Below are positions 8,257 through 17,742 of a stretch of 64,000 bases of DNA, piece after piece; the stretch's first letter is position 1, and each line of letters starts with the position of its first letter. The stretch covers positions 248,001 through 312,000 of the forward strand of contig WGOE01000001.1 in assembly GCA_016124195.1 (NCBI GenBank), given 5' to 3'. Source of the DNA: a bacterium (GTDB taxonomy: Bacteria; Pseudomonadota; Alphaproteobacteria; Rhodobacterales; Rhodobacteraceae). Both the position numbers and the translations under genes were made by a program. Under the pieces are notes generated by a model, which saw nothing but the letters and a program-made list of their open reading frames with translations, was not told where the DNA came from and did not search any database.

Positions 8257-9264
8257 TCAGGCCACAGGTTCGATCTTGCCCGACAGGGCAGAGGCAAAGA
8301 CGGCTTCCAGCAAGGCGATGTTGTTCACCAGATGGGCAGCAGTGATCGGGTAGGTCTCGGTCCCCCGCACGGCGCGCGCAAAGGAGACGAGGTTGTCCTT
8401 CACGGGTTCTGCCGGAGGGATCTCTACCGTGGTGATCGGCCCACCCGCCATGGCAGAGGTCACGATCCAGCCATCCGGGCTTTCGACATGGGCCTTGTCG
8501 CGGATGTCGATCCAGCCTTTTGAGCCATAGACGGTGAAGCGCGACATGAAGGGGTTGGCCAGCGAGGCCGAAACATAGGACGTCCCGCCGCCCTTGAACT
8601 TGACGTAAGCCGCCACCGTGTCGCCCTGCGGCAGGTCAGAGGACAGCTTTTCGCATATGCACAGAACGCTTTCTGCCGCCCCCATCAGCCGCACCGACAG
8701 GTCCAGCAGGTGGATGCCCGTGGCCGTCATGCCGCCCGCCGGCGCCTGATCGGCCTTGAGCCGCCAGTTGTCACGGTCCAGCGTCAGGAACTTGTCATGG
8801 CTGAAGTTCGCCTCGATCTGGTGCAGACGCCCCAGCGTGCCGGCATCGGCTTGGGCCAGCATGTCGGCGATCGGCGGCTCCCACCGGCGTTCGTGGCCCA
8901 TGCCCAGCACCAGCCCGGCGTCGCGGCAAAGACCCACCGCCTTTTCCGCCCCGGCCTTGGTCAGCGCCAGCGGCTTTTCGCAAAAGACATGCTTGCCCGC
9001 CGCCACCGCAGCCTCGATCTGCGCACCGTGGAGCGAATGCGGCGTGGCCAGCACCACCGCCTCGACCGCCGGATCGTTCAGCGCATCGGCGTAGTCCGCC
9101 GACAGGGCAATCCCCTTGGCGGTGCAAAGGTCGCGCACCGTATCGACATTGGGTTCGACGGCGCGGACCACGCGGATATCGGCCGGGGCTGCCGCCAGCA
9201 CGTTCAGCATCTTCTTGCCCCACCAGCCGAGGCCCACCAGCGCAATGCCTACCGGAGCGCTCAT
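8257..9264 (-). CDS. Gfo/Idh/MocA family oxidoreductase
   Basis: 335 residues. N-terminal Rossmann domain with GLGWWGKKML and the family motif EKP (HVFCEKPLALTKAGA); C-terminal alpha/beta domain with YVSASLANPF and GSKGWIDIRD. These enzymes oxidise or reduce sugars, inositols or their derivatives with bound or free NAD(P). It overlaps the upstream YciI-like gene by 4 bases, a sign of translational coupling. In this operon it likely handles a cyclic or open-chain sugar derivative brought in by the neighbouring importer; substrate unknown. Confidence 0.87.
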   Translation of the reverse strand: MSAPVGIALVGLGWWGKKMLNVLAAAPADIRVVRAVEPNVDTVRDLCTAKGIALSADYADALNDPAVEAVVLATPHSLHGAQIEAAVAAGKHVFCEKPLALTKAGAEKAVGLCRDAGLVLGMGHERRWEPPIADMLAQADAGTLGRLHQIEANFSHDKFLTLDRDNWRLKADQAPAGGMTATGIHLLDLSVRLMGAAESVLCICEKLSSDLPQGDTVAAYVKFKGGGTSYVSASLANPFMSRFTVYGSKGWIDIRDKAHVESPDGWIVTSAMAGGPITTVEIPPAEPVKDNLVSFARAVRGTETYPITAAHLVNNIALLEAVFASALSGKIEPVA

Positions 9265-9548
9265 GACCGGTTGTCCACGCGCTTGTTGAACGGCCGGATC
9301 GAGATCGTGGCCCAGAGCCCGGCCTTGTAGAACGGGTCGGCCTTGTTGAACGCCTCGACCTCGGCCAGGCTGCCGGCCTCTACCACGAAACAGCTGCCGA
9401 TCATGGTTTCTTCGTCATCGGCCAGCAGGGGGCCGGAAATCACGGTCTTCATCTTGGCGGCGCCCAGATAGGCCTTGTGCGCCTCGTAATGCTCAAGCCG
9501 CTTCTGGACGGCGCCGGCGTGATCCAGGCAATGGATGACATAGTGCAT
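9261..9548 (-). CDS. YciI-family small protein
   Basis: 95 residues, matching the whole YciI-like domain (MHYVIHCLDH start, then HKAYLGAA and GSCFVVEAGSLAEVEAF, with DPFYKAGLW). The fold is a ferredoxin-like dimer; members act as dehalogenase-like or lactone-hydrolysing enzymes or are of unknown role. Here it sits between the PRISE-type reductase and the Gfo/Idh/MocA gene and overlaps the latter by 4 bases, so a small-molecule catalytic or chaperoning job in the same pathway is a fair inference. No function can be assigned from sequence. Confidence 0.82.
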   Translation of the reverse strand: MHYVIHCLDHAGAVQKRLEHYEAHKAYLGAAKMKTVISGPLLADDEETMIGSCFVVEAGSLAEVEAFNKADPFYKAGLWATISIRPFNKRVDNRS

Positions 9549-9563
9549 GGCTGTGCTTTCAGT

Positions 9564-10634
9564 TCAGGAAGGGATGATCCGACGCGCGCGCAGCTCGTCA
9601 AAAACGTCAAAGAAGCTGCGGGTTGTCTGCTGATAGGCGTCAAAGCCCAAGGTGCGGCTGTTGGTCATGTCGGTGAAACATTCCAGCGTGCGGCCCAGGT
9701 CGGCGTCCGAATGCCACCACGAGGCAAGCTTGTTCACCGGAATGTCCTGCAGTCCGTGCTTGGCGACGATCTCGGCCCAGAGCTTTGGCGCATCGGCCAT
9801 CTGGGTTTCCAGCGGCACCGGATGGCCAGGGTATTCCGCGACGGGCAGGTCGAAATACCCGGCGATCTGCGCCCAAAGCCAGGTCCAGCGGAAGAGATCG
9901 CCGTTGACCGTGTTGAAGGGCGTGTTGGCGGCGGCGGGGGTCGTGGCGGCCCAGTGCAACTGCTTGGCGAGGATGCGGGCGTCGGTCACATCGGCCACGG
10001 CGTTATACTGCTCGGGCGAGCCGGGATAAACGAAGGGCTGCCCGGTGTGCTTGCAGATCGAGGCGTAGACGGCCAGCGTCACCGCCATGTTCATCGCATT
10101 GCCGATGACAAAGCCAATCATCGTGTGCGGGCGGTGCACAGTCCAGGTGAAGCCGCGCTTGGCGGCATATTCGAACAGCACATCCTCTTGCGCGTAGTAG
10201 AAATTCAACCCCGGCAGGCGTGGGCTGCTTTCCAGGAACGGCGTATAGGGCTTGACCTTGGCATAGTCGTCGAAGGAGCCAAGATAGTGCTTCAGCCCGG
10301 TCACAAGGGCCGCATGCTGGATCGGCGCAGCGGCCAGACCGTCGAACAGGTTGCGGATCATCAGGGCGTTGACGCGGACGTTTTCTTCTTCGTTCTTCTG
10401 GCGCGACCAGGTGCAATAGAACACATGGGTGACATCCGACGCCGCCTTCAGCGCGGCCCGGCTGGACGTTGCATCCTCAAGGTCGGCGGCGATATGGCGG
10501 TCGGACCAGGGCAGATCGGCGGCGCTGCGCGACAGGGTTACCACGGTCCAGCCCTCGGCCTTCAGGTGCTGCGCGGCATAGCTGCCTGACAGCCCGGTCG
10601 CCCCCACGATCAACGCGATGTTTTGTTTGCTCAT
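9564..10634 (-). CDS. PRISE-type short-chain dehydrogenase (progesterone 5-beta-reductase/iridoid synthase-like enone reductase family)
   Basis: 356 residues from the ATG at 10634. N-terminal NADP-binding GATGLSGSYAAQHL; THVFYCTWSR; the characteristic TGLKHYLG segment with K115; and NFYYAQED, where Y147 lies 32 residues after K115, the same gap as the catalytic Lys-Tyr pair of plant progesterone 5-beta-reductase (K147/Y179). Family members reduce 1,4-enones or related activated carbonyls with NADPH. It is the first gene of the reverse-strand operon, so it is probably catabolic rather than biosynthetic here. Family assignment is strong; the real substrate is unknown. Confidence 0.85.
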   Translation of the reverse strand: MSKQNIALIVGATGLSGSYAAQHLKAEGWTVVTLSRSAADLPWSDRHIAADLEDATSSRAALKAASDVTHVFYCTWSRQKNEEENVRVNALMIRNLFDGLAAAPIQHAALVTGLKHYLGSFDDYAKVKPYTPFLESSPRLPGLNFYYAQEDVLFEYAAKRGFTWTVHRPHTMIGFVIGNAMNMAVTLAVYASICKHTGQPFVYPGSPEQYNAVADVTDARILAKQLHWAATTPAAANTPFNTVNGDLFRWTWLWAQIAGYFDLPVAEYPGHPVPLETQMADAPKLWAEIVAKHGLQDIPVNKLASWWHSDADLGRTLECFTDMTNSRTLGFDAYQQTTRSFFDVFDELRARRIIPS

Positions 10635-11076
10635 CTTCCGGAACTTCCCATTCGTACTGTGACCTTGCGGCATGCAGAGGCCAAGCCGCTAAAGCATCTG
10701 CGGACGGCTCTGACAATTGACCGTATCAGGCATTTCTTCCCCTCCGCGCAGCCTCCCCGCTGCACCGGCGCCGTGTCCCGAGCGCTTGCGCAACGGGCGG
10801 TGCCGACAAGAGCAAACCTAACAAACAAAAGCGGGGCGGAAGGGAATGATTTCTCCGGATCGGATAAATCGAATCCCGCGCGGCCTTGGCCAGCCGCCGC
10901 GCCCCGCGCCATCGCCAAAGTTCAAGCGTGACAGAGTGAATCTGCCACGGCGAAGGCGGCTGGCGCGGCCTGCCAGGGTTGCGGCGCCACCGGGCGCGCG
11001 GCCGATTGTCCGAAATGGATTTTTCCTGCCGTTCTTTGCCATCGGCAGCCCGCAGCTTCGCCACCGCGCGGCAGGG
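10635..11076. other. 442-bp intergenic region between two reverse-strand operons
   Basis: Holds the candidate promoter at 10688-10716 for the importer/dehydrogenase operon and, further right, the 3' flank of the kinase gene. An 8-bp palindrome TTGCGCAA lies at 10786-10793. The stretch around 10808-10850 is A-rich compared with its surroundings. I see no convincing gene and no clear T-tailed terminator for the kinase operon. Confidence 0.6.
10688..10716 (-). promoter_or_regulatory. Candidate sigma-70 promoter for the 10634-2548 operon
   Basis: Read on the reverse strand: -35 TTGTCA (10711-10716), 17-base spacer, -10 TTTAGC (10688-10693). This would start transcription near 10681 and leave a leader of about 45 bases before the first gene. 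The -35 is good, the -10 is weak (3 of 6). Confidence 0.45.
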
Positions 11077-12522
11077 TCAAGCGTTGACCTTGACCAGGGC
11101 AGCGGCCCAGCCTGCGCGCCGTTGATCGCGCGAAGTGGACGGGATCGCAGGTTCAAAAAGGGTGGCCTGCGCCACCGGCAGATCGCGTCCGAAGGCCATC
11201 GCGGCAACTCCGAGCGCGCCAAGTTCCTCGACCGGGGAACGCAGCACGCGCCGGCCCAGAAGATCGGCCTGCACCTGCATGAGGAACCCGTTGACCGAGG
11301 CGCCGCCATCGGCGCGCAAATCCCGGATCGGGTGGCCGATATCCAGCTCCATCGCGGTGAAGACATCGGCGATCTGATGGGCGATGGCGTCGAAAGTCGC
11401 CCGGGCCAGGTGGGCCGGGCCGGTGGCATGGGTCATGCCGGTGATGGTGCCAGTGGCATGGTCGTTCCAGTGCGGCGCGCCCAGACCGGCCAGCGCCGGG
11501 ACAAAGACCACGCCGCCGCTGTCGGGCACGGTCTCTGCCAGATCGCTGAGCGCCGCGGCCCCGGCACAGCCCAAAAGCCTGCTCATGAAGGCCGCTGCCT
11601 GCGCCGATACGGTGATATTGCCCTCCAGTGCGTGGGCCGTGCCGGCACGGTTGGTCCAGGCGATGGTGCCAGACAGGCCATGGGACGACCGCACCCGCTG
11701 CGGCGTCAGCGTCATCAGCGAGGACCCTGTGCCATAGGTCGCCTTGACCGACCCCGGCACGCGAACGCCGTGGCCATAAAGGGCGGCATGGCTGTCGCCC
11801 ATCATCGCCTTGATCGGGACCCCTGCGGGCAGAACGGTCGCCCCGGCCACGGTCTGGCCAAAGACCGCATCCGACGCCAGAGGCTGCGGCAGGCACGCCA
11901 GGGGCACCCCGAACAGGTCGCACAGATCCGCGCTGAAGCGCAGCGTCCCGGTGTCGAAAAGCTGGGTGCGCGAGGCGTTGGAATGATCGGTCGCAAAGGC
12001 GCCGCCGCCGGTCATCTTCCACAAGAGCCAGGCATCCACCGTGCCAGCCCGCAGATGGCCCGCATCGGCCAGGGCGCGGGCGCCCTCCACATGGGTCAGT
12101 ACCCAGGCGAGCTTGGAGGCCGGAAACAAGGGATTGATCGCAAGGCCGGTCGCAACCTCGACACGGGCATTGTGGCCGGCCTCCACCAGCGCCGCGCAGT
12201 CCGGTGCGGTGCGCCGGCATTGCCACAGGATCGCCGGGCAGATCGGCTGGCTGGTGCGCGCATCCCAGACCACCAGCGTTTCACGCTGATTGGCGATGGC
12301 GATGGCGTCGATGGCAGGGCCACCGCCTTGGACGATGGCCGCGATCACCTCTTGCACCGAGGCCCAGATCGCCCCGGCCGATTGTTCGGCCCAGCCGGGC
12401 CGGGGATACTGCGTGGTCAGCGGGCTTGCCGCGCGGGCCAGAATGCGCCCGTCCTCGGCCACCAGCAGCGCCTTGGTGTTGGTCGTCCCCTGATCCAGCG
12501 CCAGAACGTGCCGCGCCGTCAT
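11077..12522 (-). CDS. FGGY-family carbohydrate kinase
   Basis: 481 residues, full FGGY length. N-terminal ATPase-fold phosphate loop LALDQGTTNTKALL; IANQRETLVVWD and PAILWQCRRT as in glycerol kinase and xylulokinase; C-terminal half with YGTGSSLMTL and the conserved DGGASVNGFLMQ. It phosphorylates a sugar, ketose or polyol with ATP in the cytoplasm. It is the last gene of a four-gene operon behind an isomerase-like protein and two transketolase subunits, overlapping the latter by 4 bases. That context suggests it phosphorylates the ketose made by the isomerase before transketolase cleavage (apulose kinase is one candidate activity). The substrate is inferred from context alone. Confidence 0.88.
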   Translation of the reverse strand: MTARHVLALDQGTTNTKALLVAEDGRILARAASPLTTQYPRPGWAEQSAGAIWASVQEVIAAIVQGGGPAIDAIAIANQRETLVVWDARTSQPICPAILWQCRRTAPDCAALVEAGHNARVEVATGLAINPLFPASKLAWVLTHVEGARALADAGHLRAGTVDAWLLWKMTGGGAFATDHSNASRTQLFDTGTLRFSADLCDLFGVPLACLPQPLASDAVFGQTVAGATVLPAGVPIKAMMGDSHAALYGHGVRVPGSVKATYGTGSSLMTLTPQRVRSSHGLSGTIAWTNRAGTAHALEGNITVSAQAAAFMSRLLGCAGAAALSDLAETVPDSGGVVFVPALAGLGAPHWNDHATGTITGMTHATGPAHLARATFDAIAHQIADVFTAMELDIGHPIRDLRADGGASVNGFLMQVQADLLGRRVLRSPVEELGALGVAAMAFGRDLPVAQATLFEPAIPSTSRDQRRAGWAAALVKVNA

Positions 12523-13481
12523 CTGCCGGACCGCTGGATGGCACGGCGGGTGGCAGCGGCGATGCCGTCACGGCTGAGCCCGTATTCGTTGAAGAGCCAT
12601 TCCACCGAGCCGGTCGGCACGAAGCCCGGAAAGCCCACCCGTTCAACCGGCACCGGCTGATGGGCGGAGGTCAGTTCGGCCACCGCCCCGCCAAGACCGC
12701 CGCGGACCGAGGCCTCTTCGACCGTCACGATGGCGCCGGTCTGGGCGGCGGCGGCCAGAACCGCCTCTTCGTCCTGGGGGTTGATCGTGGCCATGTTCAG
12801 GACGCGGGCGGCAATGCCCTCGGCCAGCAACAGATCGGCGGCGGCGACGGCCCGGTGCACCGTGGTGCCGCAGGCGATGATCGTCGCTTCCGCGCCCTCA
12901 CGCAGCAGTTCGGCCTTGCCGGCGCGAAACACGCGGTTGGCAACCTCAAGGTTGGGCACCGGCATCCGCGACAGACGCAGATAGACCGGACCTTCGTGTG
13001 CCGCCGCCCATTTGATCGCCTCGGCGGTCTCCCAAGCGTCGGCGGGGGCGATCACGGTCAGGTTGACCAAGGTGCGCAGCCAGGCGAAATCCTCGATCGA
13101 ATGATGGGTCGGGCCCAGTTCGCCATAAGCCACGCCCGAGGATTGCCCGACCAGTTTGACGTTGAAACCGGCATAGACCACGTCAGCCTTGACCTGCTCG
13201 AGCGCGCGGCCGGTCAGAAAACAGCCGGCGGCCGAAACGAAGGGGATGCGCCCGCCATTGGCAAGGCCTGCGCCAACGCCCACCATGCATTGTTCGGCGA
13301 TGCCCACGTTGATCGTGCGATCGGGAAATTTCTTCTGAAAGCTGTTCAGCTTGGACGATCCGACTGAATCGTTGACCACGACGACGATGCGGTCATCGGC
13401 AGCGGCCAAAGCCTCGAGCGTGGCAACCCAGGCCTCACGACAATCGAACAGGCCTTCGGTCTTTGCGGCGGGGGCGGACAT
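12519..13481 (-). CDS. Transketolase, C-terminal subunit (split transketolase)
   Basis: 320 residues covering the pyrimidine-binding and C-terminal domains. NVGIAEQCMVGVGAGLA is the conserved glutamate motif that activates thiamine diphosphate; YGELGPTHHSIEDFAWLR follows. The N-terminal subunit is the gene directly upstream; stop and start share one base (13481), so the two should form a heteromeric enzyme. Split transketolases serve specialised sugar pathways, including D-apulose 4-phosphate cleavage. Cytoplasmic. Confidence 0.9.
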   Translation of the reverse strand: MSAPAAKTEGLFDCREAWVATLEALAAADDRIVVVVNDSVGSSKLNSFQKKFPDRTINVGIAEQCMVGVGAGLANGGRIPFVSAAGCFLTGRALEQVKADVVYAGFNVKLVGQSSGVAYGELGPTHHSIEDFAWLRTLVNLTVIAPADAWETAEAIKWAAAHEGPVYLRLSRMPVPNLEVANRVFRAGKAELLREGAEATIIACGTTVHRAVAAADLLLAEGIAARVLNMATINPQDEEAVLAAAAQTGAIVTVEEASVRGGLGGAVAELTSAHQPVPVERVGFPGFVPTGSVEWLFNEYGLSRDGIAAATRRAIQRSGR

Positions 13482-14299
13482 CAGACAAGCTCCTTCATCG
13501 CCTGGGCGAATTGTTCGGCATTGGGCACCCCGTGGTGCCAGTTGGCCTTGTTTTCCATGAAGGACACGCCCTTGCCCTTGACCGTGTTGGCGATGACGGC
13601 GCGCGGCCTGTCGCCCGGCGCAGCCGACAGGACCTGCAACAGCGCCGCGGCGTCGTGCCCGTCCACCAGTGCCACATCCCAGCCGAAAGCCTCGAATTTC
13701 TTGTCAAGCGGGTCAAGCCCGTTGGTCTCTTCGGTGCCGGCGCCCTGCTGCAGGCGGTTGCGGTCCACGATCCAGGTCAGGTTGCGCAATTTGCGGTTGC
13801 CCGCCGTCATGGCGGCCTCCCAGTTGGAGCCTTCCTGCATCTCGCCATCGCCGGTCAGCACGAAGGTGCGATAGGCAGCACCAGTCAACTGGCCCGCGAT
13901 GGCGATGCCGGTCGCGACTGGCAAGCCATGGCCAAGTGGCCCGGTGTTGGTTTCGATTCCCGGCAGATAGTTGCGGTTGGGATGGCCGCTCAGCCGCGAT
14001 TTCGGCTGCATATAGGTGGCAAGCCAGTCCTCGGGGAAATAGCCCGCCGCGGAAAGCACGGTGTAAAGCGCGCCGGTGGCATGGCCCTTGGACATGATGA
14101 AGCGGTCGCGGTCGGGCCAGTCGGGCCGCGCCGGGTCGTATTTCATCACGCCAAAGAACAGCGTGGCCATGATGTCGGTCGCCGAAAAGTCGCCGCCCGG
14201 ATGGCCCTGCTGCGCCTCGAAAACCATGCGGAAGGCGCGGCGCCGCATCCAGAGCGCCTTGTCCCGGATCTTGGCGGCGGGGTCATTGGTGAGGGTCAT
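13481..14299 (-). CDS. Transketolase, N-terminal subunit (split transketolase)
   Basis: 272 residues from the ATG at 14299. Two starts are possible (14305 and 14299); GAGAG sits 6 bases before the second and touches the first, so the second is preferred. Thiamine-diphosphate domain with GHPGGDFSATDI, SKGHATGALY, and GDGEMQEGSNWEA followed by DRN (metal and diphosphate binding). With the C-terminal subunit it transfers two-carbon ketol units. Nine bases separate it from the isomerase-like gene. Complete and normal in length for a split subunit. Confidence 0.9.
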   Translation of the reverse strand: MTLTNDPAAKIRDKALWMRRRAFRMVFEAQQGHPGGDFSATDIMATLFFGVMKYDPARPDWPDRDRFIMSKGHATGALYTVLSAAGYFPEDWLATYMQPKSRLSGHPNRNYLPGIETNTGPLGHGLPVATGIAIAGQLTGAAYRTFVLTGDGEMQEGSNWEAAMTAGNRKLRNLTWIVDRNRLQQGAGTEETNGLDPLDKKFEAFGWDVALVDGHDAAALLQVLSAAPGDRPRAVIANTVKGKGVSFMENKANWHHGVPNAEQFAQAMKELV

Positions 14300-14308
14300 G
14301 TGCATCTC

Positions 14309-15775
14309 TCAAAAACGGTTGGGCCAGGACAGCTGCGGCTCTGCCGGGGTGTTGTGGTGATAAGAGGGCCAGCCCAGATAGCGGGTGATGGCCTCGGACA
14401 CCACATCGGCGTGATGGCCGCGCACCATGGCGACATGGTGTTCGAACCCGTTCTGCGTGACAAAGCGCATCAACTCGCGCAGGCGGGCCACCCGGGTGAC
14501 GGCAATGCCGCCATCCATCGGGAACGGATCGTCGGTGAACTCTCCCTCGCCCAGATAGCATTTGAGGTGTCCCGCCCGATCGTCCGAGGACAGCCGGAAA
14601 TAGGTCATCGGGCCCGGCTTGACCTTGCCCTTGACCGCGCCGAAGCATTTCGACCGGCCGATGCTTTCGCCCAGCACATCCAGTTCGGAGATCTCGGGCG
14701 TGTCGCCGATGAAGCTGCGGGGGAAGTTGCCGCAGTGGGTGCAGACGCACTTGTCGGCCTCGCGACCGTAGTTGTTGTTCCAGTCGAGGATCGCCGGCGG
14801 CGCGCCCGAGGCCAAGGCCAGCGCATACATCGACAGGGCGCCCATGATGTCGACCTCGCAGGCCGAGGGCATCAGTTCTTCACCCATCATGCTCATGGTG
14901 ACACAGGTCGCACAGCCGAAATTGTCCTGCAGGGACCGCCAGCACTGGATGGCCGAGGCATCGCAGCCGTTCGCCTCGATCCAGCGGTTGACCGCCAGCG
15001 TCCACTTGGCCTGCGTCAGGATCTGACCGGGCTGGATATGGGCCGGAATGGTGCCATAGGCCTTGATCCGGGCCATCTTGTCCAAGAGCGCGGGGTCGCT
15101 GTCGCTGATCTTGCCGGCCGCACCCATCATTTCGGACAGATCCACCGTGACGACGGTGATGCCGGCGGCCTGCAGCAGCTTTTCCGAATAGCGCATGGTC
15201 TGAAAGGCGCCGGTACGTGCGCCGATCGCCCCCAGCCGTGCGCCGCGCAGGCCGCGGACGGTGCGGCAGACCCGGGCGAAGCGCTCCAGATCGGCGCCGA
15301 ATTCGGGGCCGCCGGTGTCGCAGGTATGCGTGGCCGTCTCGGTGAAGGGCACGCCATATTGCCAGAAGTTGTTGGTGACCGAGATCTTGCCGCAGAAGGC
15401 GTCGCGCCGTTCGTGGACCGAGACCTTGTCCACCTCGTCATTCGAGGCCTGCAACAGGATCGGCACGTTCAGCTTCGCGCGTGAGACAAGCTCGGCGATG
15501 GCGATCTCGTCGCCAAAGTTGGGCAGGCAGATCACCAGCCCGTCAATGTCATCGCGCTGCGCCTTGAAGGCCGCAGCGTAAAGTTCGGCATCGGCGATGC
15601 TTTGCACAGCGCCATTGGCCGTGGCCTCGTAGGGCAGGATCACCGCCTCGATTCCCAGTCGGTCCAGCTGGGCCAGCACCTCTTGCCGGGCGGTCAGGCA
15701 GGGCGCGGGGCTGAAGAAGGCGCGGCTGCCTATCACGACGCCCAAGGTGACTTTGCGGCGAATGGTCAGTGTCAT
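14309..15775 (-). CDS. L-fucose/L-arabinose isomerase-family protein
   Basis: 488 residues from the ATG at 15775, preceded by GGGGG. N-terminal Rossmann-like domains (VTLGVVIGSRAFFSP, IDGLVICLPNFGDE) and the C-terminal isomerase fold (ACEVDIMGALSMYALALASG, FPMDGGIAVTRVARLRELM, with EHHVAMVRGHH near the end). Members interconvert aldoses and ketoses with Mn2+. A cysteine cluster CVCTHCGNF around residue 350 is notable. It is the first gene of the catabolic operon followed by transketolase subunits and a kinase, so it is likely the entry isomerase for the imported sugar. Exact sugar unknown; D-apiose or another pentose are candidates. Confidence 0.8.
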   Translation of the reverse strand: MTLTIRRKVTLGVVIGSRAFFSPAPCLTARQEVLAQLDRLGIEAVILPYEATANGAVQSIADAELYAAAFKAQRDDIDGLVICLPNFGDEIAIAELVSRAKLNVPILLQASNDEVDKVSVHERRDAFCGKISVTNNFWQYGVPFTETATHTCDTGGPEFGADLERFARVCRTVRGLRGARLGAIGARTGAFQTMRYSEKLLQAAGITVVTVDLSEMMGAAGKISDSDPALLDKMARIKAYGTIPAHIQPGQILTQAKWTLAVNRWIEANGCDASAIQCWRSLQDNFGCATCVTMSMMGEELMPSACEVDIMGALSMYALALASGAPPAILDWNNNYGREADKCVCTHCGNFPRSFIGDTPEISELDVLGESIGRSKCFGAVKGKVKPGPMTYFRLSSDDRAGHLKCYLGEGEFTDDPFPMDGGIAVTRVARLRELMRFVTQNGFEHHVAMVRGHHADVVSEAITRYLGWPSYHHNTPAEPQLSWPNRF

Positions 15776-15824
15776 CGATCCCCCCGTGGCGGCACCAGAG
15801 CGCCACGACCTTTCTTTCGATTGA

Positions 15825-15835
15825 TTTCGTTTCAT
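15825..15835 (-). promoter_or_regulatory. Candidate DeoR-type operator half (left copy)
   Basis: TTTCGTTTCAT; read on the reverse strand, ATGAAACGAAA. It overlaps the expected start point of the isomerase operon and matches, with one mismatch and opposite orientation, the copy at 16022-16032. The DeoR-type regulator at 20411-21220 is the obvious candidate ligand. Confidence 0.5.
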
Positions 15836-15838
15836 GCG

Positions 15839-15867
15839 GTTCTACCGCAATTCCATCAACTTCGCAA
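15839..15867 (-). promoter_or_regulatory. Candidate promoter for the isomerase-transketolase-kinase operon
   Basis: On the reverse strand: -35 TTGCGA (15862-15867), 17-base spacer, -10 TAGAAC (15839-15844); each hexamer matches 4 of 6 consensus bases. The start point would fall near 15832, inside the left operator copy. Confidence 0.45.
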
Positions 15868-15974
15868 GCGATCAGTTTTGCATCACTGGGCCGTCGCAGC
15901 GGTGATTTCCCTTGATATTCGCAAACCACGTTGGAAAACCGCCCGAATTACAGCCGTAAAGGGGAGAAATCTGC

Positions 15975-15990
15975 TGCTGCGCGTGCAGCA
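15975..15990. promoter_or_regulatory. Inverted repeat in the divergent promoter region
   Basis: TGCTGC-GCGT-GCAGCA, a perfect 6-bp inverted repeat upstream of the forward -35 element. It could be a second regulator site; no protein can be assigned. Confidence 0.35.
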
Positions 15991-16001
15991 TAAGAAAGTG
16001 A

Positions 16002-16030
16002 TTGACACGAATCAAAAACAAATGAAACAA
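16002..16030 (+). promoter_or_regulatory. Candidate promoter for the sugar ABC importer operon
   Basis: Perfect -35 TTGACA at 16002-16007; at 17 bases spacing the -10 would be AAACAA, which is poor. The operator copy at 16022-16032 overlaps this -10, as expected for a repressor-controlled promoter. Confidence 0.45.
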
Positions 16031-16032
16031 AA
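16022..16032 (+). promoter_or_regulatory. Candidate DeoR-type operator half (right copy)
   Basis: ATGAAACAAAA, reading toward the binding-protein gene. Ten of 11 bases match the reverse complement of the left copy at 15825-15835, and both are followed by further GAAA/AAGG-type runs and GTCG. Confidence 0.5.
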
Positions 16033-16050
16033 CGCAAGGAAAAGTCGTAA

Positions 16051-17025
<975 letters not shown>

Positions 17026-17049
17026 GCCTGCCCTTTTGATCCAGCGAAC

Positions 17050-17075
17050 GGCGCGGCCCCTCGACGGGTCGCGCC
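17050..17075 (+). other. Intercistronic hairpin after the binding-protein gene
   Basis: 10-bp stem (GGCGCGGCCC at 17050-17059 with GGGTCGCGCC at 17066-17075, one G-U pair) and a 6-base loop, no T run. Likely protects the upstream binding-protein message. Confidence 0.6.
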
Positions 17076-17097
17076 TGACCTTTCCCCGGAGAAGCCG

Positions 17098-17742
17098 ATG
17101 CGCCCGATGTCCCTTGCGCTCGCCTCGATCCTGATGGCCGTCACCCTGACCGGCTGCAAGATCGTCAAGACCCAGACCCAGCCCGCTACGGCCAGCGCCG
17201 GTAGCGATGCCAGCGAGGCCGGCCATGTCGATCAGGTCCTGGCCGACACCTATGACGCGAAACTGCTGCCGTTGATCGCCCAGAACGCCCTGACCGTGGC
17301 CGACCTGCGCCGTGCCGTGACGGCGGATCTTGACGCCACGGGCAAGGCGCATGGCAACCGGGGCGCGGGCGCCGGTGCGGCCTGGAACTTTGCCGTCAAG
17401 GGTCAGGGCACGGTGATCGCGGCCAACCTCGAAAGCCGCGCGCGCAAGGCCGATCTGGATACAGATGGCGACGGCGCGGCCGATGTGACGCTGCAGCTTG
17501 GCCCTGTGATCAACGGCACCGCCCTGCGCGATCTGGCCCCCTTTTATGACTTTGGCCAGTTCCGCGACCAGATCGAATTCGCCAAGCTGGCGAGGGCGAT
17601 CAACGACAAGGCCAGTGCCGCCCTGACCCTGCCAGAGGGCGACCTTGTGGGCCGCAAGCTGAACTTCCTGGGCGCGGTCACGCTGAAAAAACCGACCGAT
17701 CCCTTCGTCGTCACCGCCGTCACGGTCGGGGTCGCGCCATGA
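17098..17742 (+). CDS. DUF2291-family lipoprotein associated with a sugar ABC importer
   Basis: 214 residues. Lipoprotein signal with lipobox LTGC (C20), preceded by a hydrophobic stretch. The rest is soluble and periplasmic: LLPLIAQNALTVADL, AWNFAVKGQGTV, TLQLGPVINGTALRDLAPF. RBS GGAGAA six bases upstream. DUF2291 proteins are found beside RbsABC-type importers; their role is not established and may be accessory to ligand handover or transporter assembly. The ATPase gene overlaps its end by 4 bases. Confidence 0.8.
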   Translation: MRPMSLALASILMAVTLTGCKIVKTQTQPATASAGSDASEAGHVDQVLADTYDAKLLPLIAQNALTVADLRRAVTADLDATGKAHGNRGAGAGAAWNFAVKGQGTVIAANLESRARKADLDTDGDGAADVTLQLGPVINGTALRDLAPFYDFGQFRDQIEFAKLARAINDKASAALTLPEGDLVGRKLNFLGAVTLKKPTDPFVVTAVTVGVAP

